Shown: piece by piece, positions 53,169-60,357 of the stretch
How positions within the stretch are numbered: position 1 is the stretch's first letter
How the letters are laid out: the number at the start of each line of letters is the position of its first letter
Assembly (NCBI GenBank): GCA_965601455.1
Contig: OZ271831.1
Location: forward strand, 310,001-374,000
Direction: 5' to 3'
Length of the DNA: 64,000 nucleotides
From: JANQEU01 sp965601455
Lineage (GTDB): Bacteria > Bacteroidota > Bacteroidia > Cytophagales > Cyclobacteriaceae
Position numbers and translations under genes: made by a program
The notes under the pieces: generated by a model
Databases searched by the model: none
Told to the model about the DNA's origin: nothing
What the model saw: only the letters and a program-made list of their open reading frames with translations

Positions 53169-54296
53169 ATGGGTAACAAAAAGCTATGGTACCTCTTATC
53201 AGGTATTTTATTTATATCCTTTTCATGCGGGGAAGATAATGATGACGATCCGGTTATTGAGTCTAATGGAATCTTTTTAAGCTTGACAAGTGATCCGGCA
53301 TTGAATGGAGATCCGTCCTTCCAGGCTGAAATTGATCTTACGGATGTCACTGTAACCATATTCGATGCCACTACGAGTCAACCAGTCGGCTCACCTATTG
53401 CTTCCGAAAATTTACCAGATAGCATTGACCTGGATCCAGGAAGCTATTATATAGAGGCATCAAACGGGGAAGATCAATTAGTGGGGTTTGAGGTGCCGCT
53501 AATCACAACTGTGACGGATGTATTTGCCATTCAACAAGGAAACTATAGTCTGGTTCAACTTTCTATGAGGCAGACCAACGTCCGTACCAGTGTCAACTTT
53601 GTGGCTTCGGAGGATGGTTTACTGGATGAGGAGGATTTCACTGTCAGTATTTCATCGTCTCAGGGAAGTTTAGTGTTTACCGAGGAGGAAAATCAGGCAG
53701 GTTATTTTCCTGCAGGTGAGGAGTTGATTATTTCCCTGGGACCAGACAATTACGTGGCTACTCAAACTGTTACTAACACCAGTCCTGGTGACAATTACCA
53801 AGTGTTTGTTGAGTTGCAAAGAGGTAGTGAACCAACCAGTATTCAGGTCGATAACATCAATCAACGAATTTCTTTCATGGTCCAAATACCAGAACCAGTT
53901 GCTCCCGTTTCACCTTTTAATATTTGGTCTGGTCCTGATCTAACATTCACCAAGCTAGATGACGCCGATCCGAGTCTTGAGGAAAATCAGGATCGATTAA
54001 CCGATAAAGTATGGTTAACGAGGGGTAATGATGGGGGACAGATTTACAACATAGTGACAGAGACGATTTATAATCAGGAAAACAGTCCGGTTGGAACAGA
54101 ATGGGCCCAAGGGACTACACTAGATATTGAAAACCTTCAGTTTTCATCCTTTAGATCCACAATAAGACCTCGACAAATCGTTGGGCGAGACCTTGTATTG
54201 CATTTGATAGAAGATGATATCTATATCGACATTCGATTTACTTCTTGGTCTACCAATCGAGGAGGAGGTTTTGAGTACGTGAGGAGTAGTCAGTAG
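53169..54296 (+). CDS. lipoprotein of unknown function (DUF4493-like beta domains)
   Basis: A 375-residue lipoprotein: MGNKKLWYLLSGILFISFSC is a signal with the lipobox Cys20, followed by an acidic stretch (GEDNDDDPVIES). Two or three immunoglobulin-like segments are suggested by repeated DPGSYYIEASNGEDQ and LGPDNYVATQTVT. The first part recalls DUF4493-type surface lipoproteins. The acidic residues after Cys resemble a surface-export signal for Bacteroidota lipoproteins. Function unknown. Confidence 0.7.
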   Translation: MGNKKLWYLLSGILFISFSCGEDNDDDPVIESNGIFLSLTSDPALNGDPSFQAEIDLTDVTVTIFDATTSQPVGSPIASENLPDSIDLDPGSYYIEASNGEDQLVGFEVPLITTVTDVFAIQQGNYSLVQLSMRQTNVRTSVNFVASEDGLLDEEDFTVSISSSQGSLVFTEEENQAGYFPAGEELIISLGPDNYVATQTVTNTSPGDNYQVFVELQRGSEPTSIQVDNINQRISFMVQIPEPVAPVSPFNIWSGPDLTFTKLDDADPSLEENQDRLTDKVWLTRGNDGGQIYNIVTETIYNQENSPVGTEWAQGTTLDIENLQFSSFRSTIRPRQIVGRDLVLHLIEDDIYIDIRFTSWSTNRGGGFEYVRSSQ

Positions 54297-54323
54297 AATT
54301 CATCCCTTGAACCTTAGAGGTTA

Positions 54324-54354
54324 CCTGAACTTGTTCCAGGGTCTCATGAGATAC
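54324..54354. repeat. possible degenerate REP-like palindrome
   Basis: The left half (CCTGAACTTGTTCCAGGGTC) and the centre TCTCATGAGA (54342-54351) look like an eroded copy of a palindromic intergenic repeat I recall from related genomes; the right half no longer matches. The rest of the 153-base gap shows nothing else. Support is weak without a genome search. Confidence 0.3.
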
Positions 54355-54449
54355 TCAAATGAAATCAACACGATAGTAATTTCGAATGTAATTGGTTATT
54401 TAGTGTAAGTTGGATAGGCCTAGAGCTGCGGAATACTTAAATTCAAATA

Positions 54450-54779
54450 ATGCGAAAATGGACGCGTATCATTGGATTAGTATCAAGTGCCGTCCTACTA
54501 ATTGGGATGGTCCTCAAGCAATTTCATCTACCGGGGGCTGCATTCTCGTTTAGTTGGGCCGTCATCTTATATGTGCTGGTTTTTACCCCGATGTTCCTCA
54601 TCGATAAGATCTCCCTGGAAACCAGGAGAGAGGCAAAAATCTCCTACCTAATTTTCTTCGCCTCTGCCGTGGTTCTGATGACTTCCTTTCAATTTAGTTT
54701 TCTGCATATTCCAGGAGGACGAATGCTGGGTGATATAGGAATATTGCTTCTTATAACCTACATGCTCTTCTTTTCCTGA
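54450..54779 (+). CDS. small four-helix membrane protein with duplicated motif
   Basis: A 109-residue membrane protein with four expected spans arranged as two related halves: LLIGMVLKQFHLPGAAFSFS near 16-35 and SFQFSFLHIPGGRMLGDIGI near 79-98. The shared F-x-H-x-PG motif suggests an ancient internal duplication, as in GldL-like membrane proteins of this phylum, but it is too short to call GldL. It ends 13 bases before the decayed cyclase frame. Function unknown. Confidence 0.6.
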   Translation: MRKWTRIIGLVSSAVLLIGMVLKQFHLPGAAFSFSWAVILYVLVFTPMFLIDKISLETRREAKISYLIFFASAVVLMTSFQFSFLHIPGGRMLGDIGILLLITYMLFFS

Positions 54780-54792
54780 ACAGGGGAGAAGA

Positions 54793-55293
54793 TTGAGAAT
54801 TCGTAAGGATCGTCAGTTGGCGGCAGTTTTATTCACGGACATTGTAGGCTTCACTAAAATGATGGGATCGGATGAAGATAATACGCTTCAGACGTTGGAA
54901 AGAAATCGTAAGATTCAGAAGAAGTGGATCAGAAAGTTTCGAGGCAAGTGGCTAAAGGAGATGGGTGGAGGTAGCCTGGTCATTTTCTATACCGCTACGG
55001 AAGCGGTTCTATGTGGTCAAAAAATACTCGAAGTCATTAAAGATGAAGATTTTGAAGTCAGAATTGGAATCCATGTATCCGAAATTCTATTTACAGACTC
55101 AGATGTTTTTGGAGACGGCGTCAATGTGACTTAAAGAATAGCCAGTCAAGCACACCAAGGTGAAATTTATATTTCAGATATTGTTTTTCAAAATATTAGA
55201 AATCGTGAAGAATTTATAATTGAAAAACTGGGAAACATTGATCTAAAGGACGTCGAATACGAAATTGGATTGTACAAGGTAAGTTCAATATAG
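54793..55293 (+). pseudogene. class III adenylate/guanylate cyclase, nonsense-disrupted
   Basis: The frame begins RKDRQLAAVLFTDIVGFTKM, the hallmark start of a class III nucleotide cyclase with the first metal-binding Asp. It continues through KWLKEMGGGSLVIF and ILFTDSDVFGDGVNV, then meets TAA at 55132-55134. The same frame then continues RIASQAHQGEIYISDIVF to a TAG at 55291-55293, as in intact cyclases (normally VNxASRI). So one base change Ser to stop is the simplest history. In addition the usual MGDG has become MGGG, removing the second metal-binding Asp, and the only start is TTG. The product, if made, should be inactive. Confidence 0.85.
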
Positions 55294-55342
55294 ATCTACT
55301 CAGACATAAACAATTTCGACATGCCCCAGGAATTGGTTAGGA

Positions 55343-55376
55343 TTTTTTTCATCACTTTCTGAAAGTGCCAAAAAAA
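55343..55376. repeat. inverted repeat upstream of the histidine kinase gene
   Basis: CACTTTC, one base, GAAAGTG (55353-55367), flanked by T7 on the left (55343-55349) and A7 on the right (55370-55376), which extend the pairing. T-stem-A order is not that of a terminator on either strand, so an operator or mRNA structure is more likely. It lies 91 bases before the kinase ATG. Confidence 0.4.
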
Positions 55377-55466
55377 TTACCTTTATCGTCTTTATACTCC
55401 CTATCTGAGGCAGGATATTTTTAGGTCTCCTACTCCATTTTGATCTAAATATTTAAATTAATAGAT

Positions 55467-56657
55467 ATGATTCCCGAAGGAATTGACACGCGTTTGAAAC
55501 TTCTTAGTGAAGTGAGCATATTCTCACAATTGGATAAAGAGACGCTAATGGCGCTGTCAAAAAAGCTACGTAAGATTTCGCTAGATGGTGGAGGAATGCT
55601 TTTCAAAAAAGGTGATGAGAGTAAATCCATGTATCTCATAGCAAACGGGAAAGTAAAAATCCATGATGGCGACTATGTCTTTGCGGAATTAATTGCGGGT
55701 GAGATTTTTGGGGAATACGCCATCCTCGATAGCGGAGTCAGATCGGCATCGGTTTCCGCCGTTCAGCAGACGGATTTATTGGAGCTGACCAGGGTGGATT
55801 TTGAAGATATTCTTGCCAATAAACCCAGGGTTAAGGATGATATCCTCAAAATGTTGCTGCTTCGGTTGCGGGCCAAGAATGATTGGGAAGAACAATTGGC
55901 GTCTAAGAATCGACAGATCATTCAACAGAAAGAGGAGATTGAGAAGCAGCGAGATGAGATCCAGGCACAGAAGGACTTGAAGGATCGTTTCTTTTCAATT
56001 ATATCACATGATCTTAGGGGCCCAGTAAGCTCTTTTCAGGGAATTACCAGCATAATCCGAATGTATATTCGGAAACAAAAATACGATCAACTGGAGGGCA
56101 TGATGGATGATATCGATCATGCCGCCACCAATCTTTCCAGGTTACTGGACAATTTACTAAACTGGGCATCACAGGAACAAAAGCAAATTCCGTATCATCC
56201 TTCAGAACTCGAGTTAGTCGAACTGCTCCGTGAGCTTTTTGATAGTTTTCATTCGACCGCCCGATCCAAAGAAATTTCGCTTGTAACGGGAAATGTTGAG
56301 GGAATTTTCCTGTGGGCAGATAAAAACACGATAGTCACCGTGCTACGTAACCTGATTCATAATGCACTGAAGTTCACAAACCCTGGTGGAAGTATCCAAG
56401 TCGACGGATCATCCGCAAATGGTCTAACCGAAATACAGGTTCGTGATACAGGTCAGGGCATTCCGAAAGAAAAACTTCAAAATCTATTTGGCGATATGAA
56501 AAGTACCTATGGAACCGGGGGCGAAAAGGGAGTAGGTTTAGGTCTACAGCTAGTCAGGGAGTTTGTTGATTTGAATAAAGGCGAAATCAAAGTTACCAGC
56601 AAGGTAGGTGAGGGAACAACCTTTACCATAAGGTTGCCAGCGAGACCGATTAATTAA
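55467..56657 (+). CDS. cyclic-nucleotide-binding domain sensor histidine kinase
   Basis: A 396-residue cytoplasmic kinase. Residues about 17-125 form a cyclic nucleotide-binding domain; its phosphate-binding cassette is FGEYAILDSGVRSASVSA (81-98) with the phosphate-contacting Arg92. A coiled coil (about 140-172, EEIEKQRDEIQAQKD) leads to the HisKA domain with the phospho-acceptor His181 in SIISHDLRGPVSS. The ATPase domain has the N-box NLIHNALKF (295-303), G1 DTGQGIP (327-333) and G2 GVGLGL (355-360). So a cyclic nucleotide, or a decayed relative of that signal, probably controls autophosphorylation. Its last eight bases overlap the end of a convergent receiver gene. Confidence 0.93.
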   Translation: MIPEGIDTRLKLLSEVSIFSQLDKETLMALSKKLRKISLDGGGMLFKKGDESKSMYLIANGKVKIHDGDYVFAELIAGEIFGEYAILDSGVRSASVSAVQQTDLLELTRVDFEDILANKPRVKDDILKMLLLRLRAKNDWEEQLASKNRQIIQQKEEIEKQRDEIQAQKDLKDRFFSIISHDLRGPVSSFQGITSIIRMYIRKQKYDQLEGMMDDIDHAATNLSRLLDNLLNWASQEQKQIPYHPSELELVELLRELFDSFHSTARSKEISLVTGNVEGIFLWADKNTIVTVLRNLIHNALKFTNPGGSIQVDGSSANGLTEIQVRDTGQGIPKEKLQNLFGDMKSTYGTGGEKGVGLGLQLVREFVDLNKGEIKVTSKVGEGTTFTIRLPARPIN

Positions 56658-57027
56658 GAATTCTTTTTAGTTCGTCCTCAAGGAATTCTGAAGAGTTGAG
56701 CATGAACTTATTGATGTAGCCGTCAACATTGGGCATGTTATCCGTCGCTTCCTTATCCAGCGACGTCACTACAATTACCACCGGTTTTCTATCCATACTA
56801 TTGATTTTCGGTTCTAACCAATCCATAAGATAAGCTCCACCAGCATGAGGCATTTCCATATCCAGAAACAGAATGTCCGGAGATTTACTTATCATGGCTG
56901 TGGCTCCCTGGATGGAGTTGTTGTATCCGTCAATAAAATCCAACCAATCGATTTCTTCGATAAAGGCCTCCAGTTTTCTAACAAATAGAGGGTCATCATC
57001 AATACTGATGCAGGTGTGTGGGTTCAT
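56650..57027 (-). CDS. stand-alone response regulator receiver protein
   Basis: A 125-residue single receiver domain with acidic pocket Asp10-Asp12 in SIDDDPLF, the phospho-acceptor Asp56 in LFLDMEMP, the switch Thr88 in VVTS and the conserved Lys107 in YINKFM. There is no output domain, so it acts through protein contacts, as CheY or Spo0F do. Tail-to-tail overlap with the histidine kinase makes it a likely partner (inference). Divergent from the sulfotransferase gene. Confidence 0.92.
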   Translation of the reverse strand: MNPHTCISIDDDPLFVRKLEAFIEEIDWLDFIDGYNNSIQGATAMISKSPDILFLDMEMPHAGGAYLMDWLEPKINSMDRKPVVIVVTSLDKEATDNMPNVDGYINKFMLNSSEFLEDELKRILN

Positions 57028-57067
57028 GGTGCAACGGTTAATGCTAATATAAGTTAATTTCGTCGCT

Positions 57068-57907
57068 ATGAAACCGGACTTTCTTGGTATAGGAGCTCAA
57101 AAGGCAGGCACAAAATGGCTTTACGATCAGTTGAAGCCTCATCCAGGGGTTTACCTTACTCCAATAAAAGAGATCCATTACTGGGACATTTATCGAACAC
57201 TTAAGGAGGAAGGTAGGTCTTCTGTTTTTTACCGACTTTCTAATCAAAAATGGCAGAGGCACCTGGGCAAGGCATTGAATTTTGAACAGCGGTTTACTGC
57301 GAAATGGTTTTTCCGATTCTTCCTAGGAGACTATTCAGAAAAATGGTACGAATCCTTGTTTACTGAAGCAGATACACAGCAGGTAAAGGGCGAGATCACT
57401 CCGGAGTATAGTACACTTTCTGTAGATACGATTAGGGATATTCAAACATTCAATCCTGAGTTGAAAATGATCTATTTACTGCGCAACCCAGTGGGTAGAG
57501 CCTGGTCAAGCTTTAAAATGTACTTAAGGAGGAATAAACTTTCGTTGGAAAACCTTAATGAGGACGAGGTATATCGTCATCTCAATGATGAGAATATGAA
57601 AAATCAGGGAGATTATGCCTCTTGCCTAAAAAACTGGTATTCCGTTTTTGATGAAGAGCGGATGTTGGTTCACTACATTGAAGAGATTAAGAAGGAACCA
57701 ATGGTCGTCATGCAATCGGTTTGCCGTCACCTTGGGTTATCAGACGAATATTTGTCTGAAAACCTGGCTCAACAGGTTTCTCATGAGGGTCACCAGGTAG
57801 AATTTGATGACAAGTACAAGGACTTTCTCAAGGAGAAATTTAATACTCAAAACCAGGCATTATTCGATTTAACTGGAAATCCAATAGTTAAATCCTGGAT
57901 GGAGTAG
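57068..57907 (+). CDS. sulfotransferase domain protein
   Basis: A 279-residue PAPS-dependent sulfotransferase. The 5'-phosphosulfate loop is IGAQKAGTKWLYDQL (about 8-22) and the 3'-phosphate-binding motif is LLRNPVGRAWSSFKMYLRR (137-155), with Arg139 and Ser147 as the expected contacts. The acceptor substrate (lipid, sugar or peptide) is unknown. No signal peptide, so it is cytoplasmic. It ends three bases before the convergent PhoD-like gene. Confidence 0.92.
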   Translation: MKPDFLGIGAQKAGTKWLYDQLKPHPGVYLTPIKEIHYWDIYRTLKEEGRSSVFYRLSNQKWQRHLGKALNFEQRFTAKWFFRFFLGDYSEKWYESLFTEADTQQVKGEITPEYSTLSVDTIRDIQTFNPELKMIYLLRNPVGRAWSSFKMYLRRNKLSLENLNEDEVYRHLNDENMKNQGDYASCLKNWYSVFDEERMLVHYIEEIKKEPMVVMQSVCRHLGLSDEYLSENLAQQVSHEGHQVEFDDKYKDFLKEKFNTQNQALFDLTGNPIVKSWME

Positions 57908-57909
57908 TA

Positions 57910-59529
57910 TCAATCTAACTGTACTGATTTTGGCCACCCTATGAATTGGTTGGCGCTGGGATCGGTTACGTCTATCTCTCTCGGCCAGCACTCAAAAGTC
58001 ACCTGCTTAGTTTCCTTTTGAAACCGTATTAATCCGTATCCGGCGCCGTTGGAAGGGCTATCCGGATTGGCATAGGCGTGCATCGTTATTTTGTTATTAA
58101 ACCCATCCAGGTATTGTCCGGTCCATGGTAGATTATCGTTACTATTCATTCCTGGTTCTTCATCTTCTGGCCACCACCATCGGCTATAATAATTATTGAC
58201 ACTGGCGGGCACTATAAAGGCCCAGGGGCCGTCATCAAATTTGTCTATACCATGTTTGATCACGGTGGCCAGGTGTTGATCGCCTCCAATATGTACCGCC
58301 TTTGCCTTTTGGATTAACCGCAAAGCCTTATTTCTTCCGGTTTGAGGCCATCCGTTGGAGTCCATGTCGGCATGTAGGCGGTTTTCCTGATCTCCGTGCA
58401 AATGTGCCCCACCGCAAAATCCGGTTTGGGAAAGAACAGCTTTCATTGAGATGTTGCTCCATGAGTCACCCCATTTATCCAGAAAATTCAATTGTCTTTC
58501 TCCGAGTAGTGTTAATCCTTCTACATCTACGCTTTTAGGATCGTAGTTCGGGTCCCGAATGTGATCGGGACGAGGGCCAATCTGTGGGATCTTGCCAGCT
58601 GGTCCACTTTTAAACTTGCGGTCCTCAATAATCGCGAAATCAATTCCTCCGATGATCAGGTTGGTATAATAGACTCCGATTCCCTGATTGATAGGAGTCG
58701 GGTCAAAAGGATCTGGAAGATGAGCGGTTTGACAACGCTCGACCATTTTCACATATTCTGCGGGGTAGAAATAGCCTCCATCATCACCTGCTGGTGACGA
58801 AGCTTTTTTTCCATTTTCTCCCCATAGGTTTCCCTGGCCTATGTCATGATCATCGGGGATTGTAACGCAAGGTCGACCACGAAAAACTTCTCGAAATTGC
58901 ATTCCGAATTTGAGCCACGCTGCCGTATGCTCTTTGTGGTCATAAGACTGATCACCAGCGAAAAATATCAGGTCAGGGTCCTGCTCGTTTATATTTCGTA
59001 TATAATTATCTCTATCTCCTCTGTCCTTATTGCTATTGCACGAAAGTGCGGCTACTACAATCTCATTCTTGTACTTAGGGTCTTTTCTAACCAGACCTCT
59101 ATAGGTAGATCCACCTTCATGTCTCAATCGGTATAGAATATTTCGTTCGTTGTCCCATTCTTCCACACGAAACGTAGTGGACCATCCAATAGGGTTGACA
59201 TCCTGCTTCGCGACTTCTTTCCAGGCATCCCCTTCTTCTATTTCGAGCGTAATGGTTTTTGATTCATCGGGGAACAGGGGAAACAATTGAGCAGTGAGTT
59301 TTAAGGTTCTATTCGAAACGGTGTATATCCCGAAAGCAATGACCTTATCTCTTTCCACTTTCAGGTTTATGATCTCACTATCCTTGCGATTCCACCAGTC
59401 TTCCGTGGCAAGGGTATCGAGTCCAGGAAACGGTGAGGTAAGAGACTCAAGCGCGTTTCCTTTTTCGGAGTTATCTGAGCATGACAAGATTAGGAAAAGG
59501 ATGCCCGAAAGAAGATATAGTTGACGCAT
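57910..59529 (-). CDS. PhoD-like phosphatase, lipoprotein
   Basis: A 539-residue lipoprotein: MRQLYLLSGILFLILSC ends in the lipobox Cys17. The core is a calcineurin-like metallophosphoesterase of PhoD type. Metal-binding motifs are LIFFAGDQSYDHKEH, VTIPDDHDIGQGN and HIGGDQHLATVIKHG, preceded by an N-terminal beta domain. PhoD enzymes release phosphate from phosphodiesters and monoesters in the periplasm, with calcium and iron as cofactors in the studied cases. Substrate not predicted here. No Pho box was identified in the 105-base spacer upstream. Confidence 0.85.
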   Translation of the reverse strand: MRQLYLLSGILFLILSCSDNSEKGNALESLTSPFPGLDTLATEDWWNRKDSEIINLKVERDKVIAFGIYTVSNRTLKLTAQLFPLFPDESKTITLEIEEGDAWKEVAKQDVNPIGWSTTFRVEEWDNERNILYRLRHEGGSTYRGLVRKDPKYKNEIVVAALSCNSNKDRGDRDNYIRNINEQDPDLIFFAGDQSYDHKEHTAAWLKFGMQFREVFRGRPCVTIPDDHDIGQGNLWGENGKKASSPAGDDGGYFYPAEYVKMVERCQTAHLPDPFDPTPINQGIGVYYTNLIIGGIDFAIIEDRKFKSGPAGKIPQIGPRPDHIRDPNYDPKSVDVEGLTLLGERQLNFLDKWGDSWSNISMKAVLSQTGFCGGAHLHGDQENRLHADMDSNGWPQTGRNKALRLIQKAKAVHIGGDQHLATVIKHGIDKFDDGPWAFIVPASVNNYYSRWWWPEDEEPGMNSNDNLPWTGQYLDGFNNKITMHAYANPDSPSNGAGYGLIRFQKETKQVTFECWPREIDVTDPSANQFIGWPKSVQLD

Positions 59530-59634
59530 TAGCTTATTGGTTTCCTAAAGATAAAAGGTCGTTTCAATCCTTAAAAGGATTTAAGTCATGTCTTTTGAAA
59601 TGATTATTTTGAATGAAAAAAACTGATAAAAAAG

Positions 59635-60357
59635 ATGAAGATTCCTTTTCAACTTTTGACCAAGAGTAATGTTTATGGTAGGCTGTTGTCCTTGGTTTTT
59701 GTGATGATGGTGGTTGTAATACTTGGATCTGAATCAGCCATGTTCATAGAGTCTTCAGACGGGGCAAAGTATGGAGGCCTGGTGTATTCAGTTTTCTTTG
59801 CAATCTTTTATTGGTACATGGTTGAATTAATGGCTCTACTTGGATATCCATCTAAGCATGTCCGAATGTGGAGAGTAATTCTAATTGCTGGTTGCCTTTT
59901 CGTATTCACTTTAACTAATCCCCTCTTTAGTTTTTTGACCGATCAGCAAAAAGTGGTTTCATTCTCATTAAGTCACATCCTGATTCTTTCGATGGAGATC
60001 TATTTTGCCTCAATCATTCTAAAAGATATTTTTAGATCGGAAACCACAAATAACGACCACATCTGGGGAGCTATCGTCGTTTTTTTCATAGGTGTCACGA
60101 TGTTTTCTGAGATCTACGAATTGATTACTCTGATACAACCCGGTCTACTGGGAGAGGTATACGAGATTGGCTGGCCCAACTACATTCATTGCATCATGTT
60201 TAGCCTGAATAGCGTTGCAGGCCTTGATTCGGTGTATCCAGGTGCTCACCTGCTGATAAGAAAAATTGCTACCCTGGAAAATGTAATTGCTAATCTATTC
60301 CTGGTTGTTATTTTAGGCAGATTATTATCTAATCCTATTAAGAAAACAATGGGTTAG
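59635..60357 (+). CDS. ion-channel-like membrane protein with atypical filter
   Basis: A 240-residue protein with about six hydrophobic spans. The last third resembles a potassium-channel pore module: IMFSLNSVAGLDSVYP at 187-202, then a helix RKIATLENVIANLFLVVILG (209-228). In intact channels the filter reads like TTVGYGDIYP; here it is SVAGLDSVYP, so the GYG core and the Asp after it are changed. It could be a non-selective or non-conducting relative. Its stop overlaps the end of the convergent GH20 gene by four bases. Confidence 0.55.
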   Translation: MKIPFQLLTKSNVYGRLLSLVFVMMVVVILGSESAMFIESSDGAKYGGLVYSVFFAIFYWYMVELMALLGYPSKHVRMWRVILIAGCLFVFTLTNPLFSFLTDQQKVVSFSLSHILILSMEIYFASIILKDIFRSETTNNDHIWGAIVVFFIGVTMFSEIYELITLIQPGLLGEVYEIGWPNYIHCIMFSLNSVAGLDSVYPGAHLLIRKIATLENVIANLFLVVILGRLLSNPIKKTMG

